NCBI GenBank assembly: GCA_001602955.1
Contig: LVAC01000023.1
Coordinates: 310,001-374,000, forward strand
Length of the DNA: 64,000 nucleotides
Origin: Sulfurospirillum sp001602955
GTDB taxonomy: Bacteria > Campylobacterota > Campylobacteria > Campylobacterales > Sulfurospirillaceae
Reading direction: 5' to 3'
In this document: positions 54,138 through 61,310 of the stretch, one piece after another
Layout of the letters: every line of letters starts with the position of its first letter
How positions within the stretch are numbered: position 1 is the stretch's first letter
Made by a program: the position numbers and the translations under genes
Notes under the pieces: generated by a model
The model's database searches: none
What the model saw: the letters and a program-made list of their open reading frames with translations, nothing else
Told to the model about the DNA's origin: nothing

Positions 54138-54174
54138 AAGTAAAAGTTACATTTAGAATGTAATTTTTACTTTT
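54138..54174. promoter_or_regulatory. Long inverted repeat upstream of torA
   Basis: A 16-bp stem with one G-T mismatch and a three-base loop: AAGTAAAAGTTACATT and its complement, 53-89 bases before the torA start. It may be an operator for the adjacent response regulator, or a terminator of the nitroreductase gene. Confidence 0.4.
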
Positions 54175-54269
54175 ATAGATGAAGCTTAACGAAAAAAAAT
54201 GAGGAATTAATGAGTGTTGAGAAGCATTCAAAAGAGCGAAAATCTATCGCAAAAAACCTTACATGTCAG

Positions 54270-55541
54270 CTAATATCCTATACTCAGCGCATAGAGAATC
54301 ATGCCTTCTTGTTGTAAAAAAGCCTTGACTTCGTCGTCGTAATAAGCACCGATACCGCTGCATCCAAACCCTAAATACGTAGCGATCAGGTACAAGCGAT
54401 GTCCGAGGATACCCGCTTTTTGCATCATCGCTTGGTAATTTTGCGCATCGTCTCCTACAATAAAAAACGTCACACCGCTCTCTTCGCCGAGGGCTTGTTC
54501 CAAGCACAAATAGCCCGTATACTTTGAAAAATCGCCTTTTTGCACGTATTTACCCGCCCGCCAGATACCCTGCTCCATGCCGTTCACGCGATGAATGACC
54601 GCATAAAGATCGACCCTCACGTCGCAGTCGCTAGGAATCGGCTCCGTTACAAAACGTATCGTTTCGAAAAACTGTTCTTTCGAAAGAGGCTTTTGCGTAA
54701 AGTCGCGAATGGAGCGACGCTTCCAAATCGCTTGTTCCCAACGTTTGCGATCGAACGCAAACGCGGGCATAGCACGTTGTTCTTCTTCCGCTTGAAGCGT
54801 ACATGTCCTCCGGTACGCCTCTTCGATACGAGGATCGCATTCAAACCGTCCCGTTTCGTCTGCCGAACTCAAAGGCACGGTTACCGTTTGAGAGTTCCAC
54901 GTTTCGTCCTCTTCCCCGACAATCGCGCCCGAGAGAAAAAACTCTTCGTTTTCAAAAGCAAAAAGCGTGTTTAAACCGACTCTATCCAAGGTATAGCAGA
55001 CGCGATAATCGCGCTTGAAAAGCAAACACGAAGCTTCCAGCGTGCCTATTATATGCCCCGTATCGAGTAAGCAGTAGCGAAACGCACGCGTTTGATACTT
55101 CCAAGAAGAGCGATAGTAAAGTGCCGAAAACAAGAAGACGAAGCCTCTCACTTTTTTAACATGTAAGAACGTCTCGATGCCTTCGTTCTCGTTTAAATCG
55201 CCTAAACGAACCAACGCATTTTCCAAAGCACTCAGATGGTAGATTCCGTCTTCCAATCCCTCGACCGTGCGAATTTGTACGTACGTTTCCGTCGGATACA
55301 AAGCTCCGGCACTCGGGTTGGTACGCAAAGCATACGTGACGCCCGGATAGCTTTTTTGCGCCGTAATGCCGCCGATAAGCATCAAAAAACGATGCGAAGA
55401 CACTTTCGCATCCAGCGCAATACGAGGGAAACTCTCAGGGTAGCTTTTAAACGGTTTGGGCGGATTGTCCCAGTCGATACGATGCGACTTCATTCGCACC
55501 GAGCGGTACGTGTGGGCCGTTTGATCATGGTAGCTAGACAT
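54270..55541 (-). CDS. Double-domain nitroreductase-family protein (SagB-like)
   Basis: 423 residues. Two nitroreductase folds in tandem: the first about 60-215 (PSAGALYPTETYV and the SagB-like YHLSALENALVRLGD), the second about 265-423 (RRSIRDFTQKPLSKEQFFE, IWRAGKYV, YLGFGCSGIGAYYDDEV). FMN-dependent redox enzymes; the substrate is unknown. SagB enzymes oxidise thiazolines in peptide natural products, but no cyclodehydratase or precursor gene is near, so a general redox role is more likely. Single gene between torA and the porin. Confidence 0.85.
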   Translation of the reverse strand: MSSYHDQTAHTYRSVRMKSHRIDWDNPPKPFKSYPESFPRIALDAKVSSHRFLMLIGGITAQKSYPGVTYALRTNPSAGALYPTETYVQIRTVEGLEDGIYHLSALENALVRLGDLNENEGIETFLHVKKVRGFVFLFSALYYRSSWKYQTRAFRYCLLDTGHIIGTLEASCLLFKRDYRVCYTLDRVGLNTLFAFENEEFFLSGAIVGEEDETWNSQTVTVPLSSADETGRFECDPRIEEAYRRTCTLQAEEEQRAMPAFAFDRKRWEQAIWKRRSIRDFTQKPLSKEQFFETIRFVTEPIPSDCDVRVDLYAVIHRVNGMEQGIWRAGKYVQKGDFSKYTGYLCLEQALGEESGVTFFIVGDDAQNYQAMMQKAGILGHRLYLIATYLGFGCSGIGAYYDDEVKAFLQQEGMILYALSIGY

Positions 55542-55652
55542 GTTTGCTCCTTTAGCGTATGCTATCTTTTCATCGCTACTAAAAGCTTTACATGTCAGGA
55601 TTAATCACGTCTTGAAAGTATCGTTGTCAAAAAGAGGCGTACGTAAGACAAA

Positions 55653-55673
55653 GGGGCGGTTTGAAACCGCCTC
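55653..55673 (-). terminator. Terminator of the porin gene
   Basis: GGCGGT and ACCGCC with a short loop, GC rich, followed on the minus strand by CCCCTTTGTCTT, about 17 bases beyond the porin stop. Confidence 0.75.
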
Positions 55674-55689
55674 TTCTCAAACCGTCGGA

Positions 55690-56928
55690 TTAAAATTTAT
55701 ACGCGGCTTTAAATCGAAATTCGTTGGTATCTTTAGCACCGCTATCGGCACTAAGATCTTCATACTGCGCTTCTAACACGAAGCCTTTGAGTGCACCCTC
55801 GAAAGCATAACTGGCGTAAAAATCTAAAGTGTTATAATCTTTACTTTTAGCACCTGCTGCTTGAGGAAGGTCGACGCTAACGTAACGTGCACCGATTTTA
55901 GCTTGTGCATTAATCGCGTAATTACTATCGATCGCATACGCTTTAGCATCCGCACTGTAATTACCGCTACCGATCACGTTAGCGGTATAGATGATATCCG
56001 ATCCGCTTCCCACGCCCGCATTGCCACTGGTTGCGATCGTATCGGCATTACCGTCTTTATCGACTTTCGTATACGCCACATAGGTATTAAGACCGCTAAA
56101 GCCGATGCTGGCTTTTAAACCGTAAAATCCTGAATCTTCCCTGCTCATCGCGTTGTCGAAGTTGATCACGTCATACTGTCCTGAAAATCCGTACGCAAAA
56201 TCGCCTGCTTTTCCCGCATACGCAAGTTCGGCATAATAGACGTCTTCTTCATCCGTAACTTCCGCCCATTGTCCCGTAACCGTTAAACCGGGGATCGATT
56301 TGTTGATCGCCAATAACGTGTAAGCACCATCACCCTTTTGTCCGACTTGCGCAAATTCAGGCACACCCGTCTCGGTTGAGCTGGTTTGCGTTAAGGTACG
56401 GTTTTGGTATTTGTCGACGTATCCGGCAGCCAAAGTAGTTTGAGGAAGATCGGTATTGACGATCGTCGCACCTTCAAACGATTGTTTGATCATACGAGAA
56501 CCGCTTCCGGCAACCAACGGCGTAGAGATAAATTGACGACCGATTTTTGCGGTTGTTTGACCGATCGTGTATTGTAAATAAGCTTCGGAAAGAACGGCAC
56601 CCGAACCGTATTCGTCACCTTTAAATAAGTTTTTAGCGTCCTTGTCGGCAAACGGAGCAAAGTTGGATTGCATCGTCGCTCCGAATTTAAAACCGTACAA
56701 AGAGTCACTCACGTAACCAAGAACGACGCCCGTATTGAAAATGGAAGCGTTTCCTTTTTTAGCCGTACCCGTATTGGCATCGCCCGTATCTCTATCGAAG
56801 TAGTACGCGCGAAGTTCGCCGCTCACTTTACCGTTTTTAAAAGCGTCGGCTAAGGTATCCGCCGCAAATGAGCCGGACGCAAGTCCTGCAACTACGATTG
56901 CCGCCAAGCTAAGTTTAGCTAATTTCAT
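55690..56928 (-). CDS. Outer membrane porin, MOMP/OprD-like
   Basis: 412 residues. A signal peptide (KLSLAAIVVAGLASGSFA) precedes a beta-barrel with alternating strands, ending in a C-terminal aromatic (FRFKAAYKF) as required for outer membrane insertion. The start GKVSGELRAYYFDRDTG and the internal pattern resemble the major outer membrane proteins of Campylobacterota and OprD porins. A terminator follows and a 240-base regulatory gap precedes it. Probably strongly expressed, from its sequence and isolation. Confidence 0.88.
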   Translation of the reverse strand: MKLAKLSLAAIVVAGLASGSFAADTLADAFKNGKVSGELRAYYFDRDTGDANTGTAKKGNASIFNTGVVLGYVSDSLYGFKFGATMQSNFAPFADKDAKNLFKGDEYGSGAVLSEAYLQYTIGQTTAKIGRQFISTPLVAGSGSRMIKQSFEGATIVNTDLPQTTLAAGYVDKYQNRTLTQTSSTETGVPEFAQVGQKGDGAYTLLAINKSIPGLTVTGQWAEVTDEEDVYYAELAYAGKAGDFAYGFSGQYDVINFDNAMSREDSGFYGLKASIGFSGLNTYVAYTKVDKDGNADTIATSGNAGVGSGSDIIYTANVIGSGNYSADAKAYAIDSNYAINAQAKIGARYVSVDLPQAAGAKSKDYNTLDFYASYAFEGALKGFVLEAQYEDLSADSGAKDTNEFRFKAAYKF

Positions 56929-57092
56929 CTATTTTCTCCTGCTGAATTTTATGAAAAGGCACGATGAGTTTAGCAAAAGCAAAATAGCATCACAACCGTG
57001 TTTTTAAGCGTTTTTTCAGATTATGACCGTTTGGTAATCAAACTGTAACGAAGCTGTAACCATTGGTTAAAAAGAGGGAATTGAGACGTTTT

Positions 57093-57110
57093 TATTACCG
57101 ATCGGTAATA
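57093..57110. promoter_or_regulatory. 18-base perfect palindrome upstream of the porin
   Basis: TATTACCGATCGGTAATA, about 165 bases before the porin start and 61 beyond the end of the small protein gene. The form is that of TetR/AcrR-type operators. No TetR gene is in the window. Confidence 0.5.
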
Positions 57111-57120
57111 CGTTAAAAGG

Positions 57121-57154
57121 CGATACGAGGAGTTTTTTTCAAACCTTCGTATCG
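57121..57154 (-). terminator. Terminator of the small Lys/Cys-rich gene
   Basis: CGATACGAGG pairs with CCTTCGTATCG (one bulge), loop 13 bases, followed on the minus strand by CCTTTT. It begins 16 bases after the stop. Confidence 0.65.
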
Positions 57155-57170
57155 CAAAAGAGGCTAAAAA

Positions 57171-57278
57171 CTATTTTTTAGCGCACGGTTTTTTCGTACC
57201 GCAGGTTTTAGAAGAAGCCGGTTTCTCAACTTTTGTCTCTTCGCTCGCAGATTTAGCCGCAGGTTTTTTGCATGCCAT
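57171..57278 (-). CDS. 35-residue Lys/Ala-rich, cysteine-containing protein
   Basis: ATG 57278 has AAGGAG at ideal spacing, a promoter-like TATACT lies 31 bases upstream and a terminator follows, so the gene is real although tiny. The product is very basic: MACKKPAAK, a short acidic middle (SEETKVEK), then CGTKKPCAKK. It has three cysteines (3 and a CxxxxxC pair near the end). The composition recalls histone-H1-like tails and small metal or nucleic-acid binding peptides. I know no family. Confidence 0.7.
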   Translation of the reverse strand: MACKKPAAKSASEETKVEKPASSKTCGTKKPCAKK

Positions 57279-57308
57279 TGTTGTCTCCTTAAAAGATTGG
57301 ATAGTGAA

Positions 57309-57314
57309 AGTATA
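57309..57314 (-). promoter_or_regulatory. Probable -10 box of the small Lys/Cys-rich gene
   Basis: TATACT on the minus strand after a T-rich stretch (TTTTTGTTTC), giving a leader of about 24 bases. Confidence 0.4.
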
Positions 57315-57360
57315 CTCCCATCGTGAAACAAAAATCGCTAAAAATAAACTAAAACCGTTG

Positions 57361-58305
57361 TCAATGCTTCTTGAATTTTCGTTTGCCTTTTGCCAAGGTG
57401 ATGAGAATAACCGCCCCAATAATCAGCGTTGTCGCAAGAAGTGAGCGTAAAGAGAGCACTTCACCTGCAAAAAAGTAGCCCAAAAACAGGGCAACCATCG
57501 GATTAACAAAAGCATACGTGGAAGCAAGATAAGGCGAGACGTTTTTTAAGAGCCAGACATAGGCGCTATAACCCACCAACGAGCCGATAAAAACCAAATA
57601 CACAAAAGCCCATAATGAACGTAAAGAGAGTGTTTCGGCATGAAACTGCTGCCATTCGCCAAAGAGTGTAGCGACAATGATAAGCACAAGCCCACCTGAG
57701 ATCATCTGCATGGCGGTGGTGAGCATCACGGAAGTTGGCAAGGTTGCTTTTTGAGAATAGATCGAACCTAATGACCACAAAATCGCAGCTAAAAGTGTCA
57801 ACACGAGTCCAAGTGTATCAAAGTGAAGGTCGGCTTGCTCTGAGGGTAACATCAACATCACCACCCCGATAAAGCCGATGAACGTTCCAATTAACGTGAT
57901 TCTGTTGGGTCTGGTTTGAATCTTTAAGCACCAAGCAATCGCAATCATCCACAATGGAACCGTTGCGATCACAATAGCGGCAATCGAAGAGGGAATCGTT
58001 TTTTCAGCCATAACCACAAACCCATTTCCACCTAAAAGCAGTAGCGTGCCGATGATCGTGGTGTCTCTCCACTCGATCAGTCGTGGACGCTTTTTCTCTT
58101 TGTACGCAACAAACCCATACAACAGCACTCCCGCGATCACAAAGCGAATACCCGCCATCAAAAAAGGCGGAAAGGTTTCAATGGCAATCTTAATTCCCAA
58201 ATAGGTACTTCCCCACACGATATACACCGCCAACAACGCCACACCAATACTCAGGCTTTTGCGGTGTTTTGTTAAAAAATTTTCATTTACATGTAAAGTG
58301 TTCAT
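57361..58305 (-). CDS. DMT-superfamily (EamA) transporter
   Basis: 314 residues from ATG 58305 (AAGGAAAAGGG upstream). Ten transmembrane helices in two EamA repeats; WGSTYLGIKIAIETFPPFLMAGIRF in the first and STYAFVNPMVALFLGY in the second are typical of YedA/RhaT-like exporters. It probably exports amino acids or metabolites; the substrate is unknown. Next to tRNA-Arg and the methionine uptake operon. Confidence 0.88.
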   Translation of the reverse strand: MNTLHVNENFLTKHRKSLSIGVALLAVYIVWGSTYLGIKIAIETFPPFLMAGIRFVIAGVLLYGFVAYKEKKRPRLIEWRDTTIIGTLLLLGGNGFVVMAEKTIPSSIAAIVIATVPLWMIAIAWCLKIQTRPNRITLIGTFIGFIGVVMLMLPSEQADLHFDTLGLVLTLLAAILWSLGSIYSQKATLPTSVMLTTAMQMISGGLVLIIVATLFGEWQQFHAETLSLRSLWAFVYLVFIGSLVGYSAYVWLLKNVSPYLASTYAFVNPMVALFLGYFFAGEVLSLRSLLATTLIIGAVILITLAKGKRKFKKH

Positions 58306-58400
58306 GCCCTTTTCCTTGGTGTGTTTGGCGATGTGTCCGTGTTCTAGTTTGGCTCGAAAGGGTTTCAACGAGTCGTTTGAAGAGATCAAGAATCAAAAGG

Positions 58401-58477
58401 TGGTGTCCCGAATGCGATTCGAACGCATGGCCTTCAAATTAGGAATTTGATGCTCTATCCTGCTGAGCTATCGGGAC
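58401..58477 (-). tRNA. tRNA-Arg (anticodon CCU)
   Basis: 77 bases, cloverleaf by eye: acceptor GTCCCGA/TCGGGAC, D stem GCTC/GAGC, anticodon stem TCAAA/TTTGA around loop TTCCTAA (anticodon CCT in DNA), T arm GCGTTCGAATCGC, and CCA encoded at 58401-58403. It reads AGG codons. Confidence 0.95.
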
Positions 58478-58501
58478 AAAAATGAAGTTTGATGTGGCGG
58501 G

Positions 58502-58507
58502 ATTATA
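58502..58507 (-). promoter_or_regulatory. -10 box of the tRNA-Arg promoter
   Basis: TTTTTGCTATAAT on the minus strand, about 25 bases before the tRNA. Confidence 0.6.
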
Positions 58508-58542
58508 GCAAAAAGATACTTAGGAAATCTGAAAGAAGAAGC

Positions 58543-58572
58543 CTCAAAGTGCCGATGTTAAGACACTTTGAG
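58543..58572 (-). terminator. Terminator after metQ
   Basis: Nine-base arms CTCAAAGTG / CACTTTGAG with a 12-base loop, followed by CTTCTTCTTTC on the minus strand, just beyond the metQ stop. Confidence 0.65.
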
Positions 58573-58580
58573 ACGAAGGA

Positions 58581-59402
58581 TTAAAACGCAGGAACGATAG
58601 CGCCTTTGTATTTTTCAACGATAAACTTTTTCACTTCATCCGATTGAAGCGCTTTAAGGAGCGCTTTGGTTTTGTCGCTGTTCTCATTGCCCGCTTTTAC
58701 CACAAGGATGTTCGCGTAAGGAGAGTTAGCAGACTCTAACGCTAAAGCATCCGTACTTGGATTGAGTCCTGCTGGTAGCGCGTAGTTGGTGTTGATGACT
58801 GCAATGGTAAAATCTTCGATCACACGCGGTAATTGTGCCGCTTCAAGTTCTGTAAATTTAAGATTTTTTGGATTTTCAACGATGTCCAGTTTAGTTTTAT
58901 GATCAGCATCTTTGAGTTTGATCAACCCTGCATTGGCTAAAACATCGAGTGCTCGTCCTGCGTTGCTTGGATCGTTAGGAATCGCTACGCTATCACCCTC
59001 TTGAAGCTCTGAGAGTGCTTTGATTTTTTTAGAATAAACACCGATCGGCTCGATGTGAATATTGCCCACACTGACCAATTTCGTGCCTTGACTTTTGTTA
59101 AACTCGTTCAAATAGGGCGTATGTTGAAAAAAGTTCGCATCGATCTCGCCGCTGTCTGTGACTTTGTTGGGAATCACATAGTCATTAAAGACTTTAATTT
59201 CAAGCGTATAGCCCTCTTTTGCCAAAAGCGGTTTGACCACTTCAAGAATTTCAGAGTGAGGAACAGGTGTTGCTCCAACGATGATCGTTTTTGCACTTTT
59301 ATCTTCTTTTGCCGCCACTTTATTCTCAGCTTTTTTATCGCCACTGCATCCGACGAATGCTAAAGCCGCGCTGACTAAAATAACCCCTAAACCCTTAAAC
59401 AT
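58581..59402 (-). CDS. metQ: Methionine ABC transporter substrate-binding lipoprotein
   Basis: 273 residues. The lipobox (ALAFVGC, Cys 19) marks a lipoprotein. The NlpA/MetQ domain shows IIVGATPVPHSEIL, ANFFQHTPYLNEF and VAIPNDPSNAGRAL. It captures methionine for MetNI. It is separated from metI by 104 bases with a strong stem-loop and has its own AAAGGAG site. Confidence 0.94.
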   Translation of the reverse strand: MFKGLGVILVSAALAFVGCSGDKKAENKVAAKEDKSAKTIIVGATPVPHSEILEVVKPLLAKEGYTLEIKVFNDYVIPNKVTDSGEIDANFFQHTPYLNEFNKSQGTKLVSVGNIHIEPIGVYSKKIKALSELQEGDSVAIPNDPSNAGRALDVLANAGLIKLKDADHKTKLDIVENPKNLKFTELEAAQLPRVIEDFTIAVINTNYALPAGLNPSTDALALESANSPYANILVVKAGNENSDKTKALLKALQSDEVKKFIVEKYKGAIVPAF

Positions 59403-59424
59403 GTGTGTGCTCCTTTAAATAACT

Positions 59425-59460
59425 AATTGTTTAGTAAATCACTTTATTTACTAAACAATT
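59425..59460 (-). other. Stem-loop between metI and metQ
   Basis: A perfect 15-bp inverted repeat (AATTGTTTAGTAAAT, six-base loop) 23 bases before the metQ start. It may protect the metQ part of the message or partly stop transcription; it also looks like an operator. Confidence 0.5.
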
Positions 59461-59506
59461 TTGAAATCGTAACGTCATTCGTATTAAAAAGGACTGAATT
59501 GCTCTT

Positions 59507-60184
59507 TTAATGTTTGATGATTTTATAGAGAAAATCCCCGATACTCTGAAAAATTTGCACCAAAACGATCAAGATAAAGACGGTCCAAAAGATGTAAATA
59601 CCATCAAAACGGTAATAACCGTAATTCATCGCAACCGCCCCAAGACCCCCACCTCCAACGGTTCCTGCCATCGCTGAAAAGCCAACGATGATGATGAGAG
59701 AAAGGGTGATCGCTGAAATAATGCTCGGAAACGCTTCAGGCAAAAGCACACGAAAGATGATTTGGAACTTACTCGTTCCAAACGACTTCGCCGCTTCTAC
59801 GACACTGGAATCAACCTCTTTAAAAGCTCCCTCGATCATACGTGCAATAAACGGCGCCGTTCCAATCGTCAAAGGAACGATCATCGCGAAGGTTCCCGTG
59901 TGTTTTCCCACCAAAAATTTGGTTACTGGAAAGAGCACGATGATAAGGATGATAAACGGGAAAGAGCGCAACATATTGATCGTGACGTCTAAAAACTTAT
60001 AGGTATACGCGTTAGGAGCGATGCCATTTTTATCGGTAGTGATCAAAACAATCGCAAGTACAAAGCCGATCAATGTCGCCAGAAAAGTCGAAACCAGACT
60101 CATCGTCAATGTCTCTAAAAGTGCATCGATGAGTACACTTTTCATCGCTAAAGATTTTTCAAAAAACATTACAAGCGCTTCCAT
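59507..60184 (-). CDS. metI: Methionine ABC transporter permease
   Basis: 225 residues, five transmembrane helices. The ABC permease signature EAAKSFGTSKFQIIFRVLLPEAFPS (EAA loop) is present and LRSFPFIILIIVLFPVTKFLVG is typical of MetI. It starts directly after the metN stop. Confidence 0.95.
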   Translation of the reverse strand: MEALVMFFEKSLAMKSVLIDALLETLTMSLVSTFLATLIGFVLAIVLITTDKNGIAPNAYTYKFLDVTINMLRSFPFIILIIVLFPVTKFLVGKHTGTFAMIVPLTIGTAPFIARMIEGAFKEVDSSVVEAAKSFGTSKFQIIFRVLLPEAFPSIISAITLSLIIIVGFSAMAGTVGGGGLGAVAMNYGYYRFDGIYIFWTVFILIVLVQIFQSIGDFLYKIIKH

Positions 60185-61144
60185 TTAGAGTATCTCCCAA
60201 ATCACTTCAGTTTTTGTTTGCAAATAATGCGTTACCACATTTGCCGTTTGTTCATCGACGTTGATAACCAGCGAGCCAACCACATGGTTGTTCAGCTTTT
60301 CAAGCTTTCCCCAAACGATGTTAAAATTAAGATCAAGTTCCCTTGCCATTTGGGTCACAATAGGCTGATACGAAACATTGCTGGGAAAGAACAGTCGAAT
60401 ATTTGCCCCTTCGCTTGGAAGCTCTTCATCTTCACCCAAAAATTTCATCATCTTTTCATCGGGTTTTAAAAACAGCTCTTCGATGCGTCCAAGACCGATC
60501 ACTTTGCCATCTTCCAGCAACAACGCGCGTGAAGCAACTTTTTTAACCACATCCATTTCGTGGGTCACGATGATGATCGTAACGCCCAGTTTGGCATTGA
60601 TCTCTTGCAAAAGTTCTAAAATGGATTTGGTGGTATTGGGATCCAGTGCCGATGTGGCTTCATCGCTGAGGAGTATTTTAGGATTGAGGGTGAGCGCTCT
60701 TGCAATTGCGACGCGCTGTTTTTGACCGCCGCTTAGCTCTTTGGGATAGGCAAATTTTTTATGTTCAAGTCCGATGAGATTTAAGAGCTCATCAACCCGT
60801 TTTTGAATGGCATCTTTGGCATATCCCCAGACGCTCATCGGAAGGGCGATGTTATCATACACATTTTTTTGATTGAGCAGTGAAAAGTTTTGAAAAATCA
60901 TACCGATGTGGCTTCGCAAGCTATTCAGTTCGCTTGCATTCAGCGTTTTGACCTCTTTGTCCAAAACGCTTAAACTGCCCTCGCTGTAGCTTTCCAGTCC
61001 GTTGATGCAACGAAGCAGGGTTGATTTGCCTGCACCACTGTGTCCGACGATGGCAAAAATCTCGCCCGCGTTTACATGTAAACTGATGTCGTCTAAAACT
61101 TTTTGGTTGTTAAAATATTTACTGAGGTGTTTTATATCTATCAC
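60185..61144 (-). CDS. metN: Methionine ABC transporter ATP-binding protein
   Basis: 319 residues. Walker A GHSGAGKST (about 34-42), ABC signature LSGGQKQRVAIARAL, Walker B ILLSDEATSALDP, then a C-terminal NIL domain (about 245-319) that binds methionine and inhibits uptake when the cell is full. First gene of metNIQ. An ACATGT site encodes part of DISLHVNAGE. Confidence 0.95.
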   Translation of the reverse strand: MIDIKHLSKYFNNQKVLDDISLHVNAGEIFAIVGHSGAGKSTLLRCINGLESYSEGSLSVLDKEVKTLNASELNSLRSHIGMIFQNFSLLNQKNVYDNIALPMSVWGYAKDAIQKRVDELLNLIGLEHKKFAYPKELSGGQKQRVAIARALTLNPKILLSDEATSALDPNTTKSILELLQEINAKLGVTIIIVTHEMDVVKKVASRALLLEDGKVIGLGRIEELFLKPDEKMMKFLGEDEELPSEGANIRLFFPSNVSYQPIVTQMARELDLNFNIVWGKLEKLNNHVVGSLVINVDEQTANVVTHYLQTKTEVIWEIL

Positions 61145-61263
61145 GTATGACCTTTATAAAGAGGTAAAATCCAAAATATATGATTATAGCCAGTTATGAG
61201 CTGTTATCAAAAAAAGTGTTGTTTGAAAAAGAACGCGTTTGGATAGCTGGATCAAATTTTTGC

Positions 61264-61299
61264 AGAAAAAGGGGTGTAAAGAGCCCGAAGACTCTTTAC
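61264..61299 (-). terminator. Terminator of fusA
   Basis: GTAAAGAG and CTCTTTAC (61276-61299) around TCTTCGGG, then CACCCCTTTTTC on the minus strand. Directly beside it, at 61296-61305, is a TTACATGTAA site. Confidence 0.8.
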
Positions 61300-61310
61300 A
61301 TGTAAAAGGA

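Noticed and set aside
54270..55541. Thiazole/oxazole peptide biosynthesis locus around the SagB-like protein
   Set aside because: No cyclodehydratase, precursor peptide or exporter lies near; the neighbours are torA and a porin.
57361..61144. Horizontally acquired island at tRNA-Arg
   Set aside because: CpG counted by eye looked lower in part of metQ than in frdA but not in metI compared with nuoN. There is no integrase and no repeat of the tRNA end, so I do not call an island.
61145..61310. SAM riboswitch in front of metN
   Set aside because: The gap upstream of metN holds only the fusA terminator and AT-rich sequence; no S-box motifs are seen.
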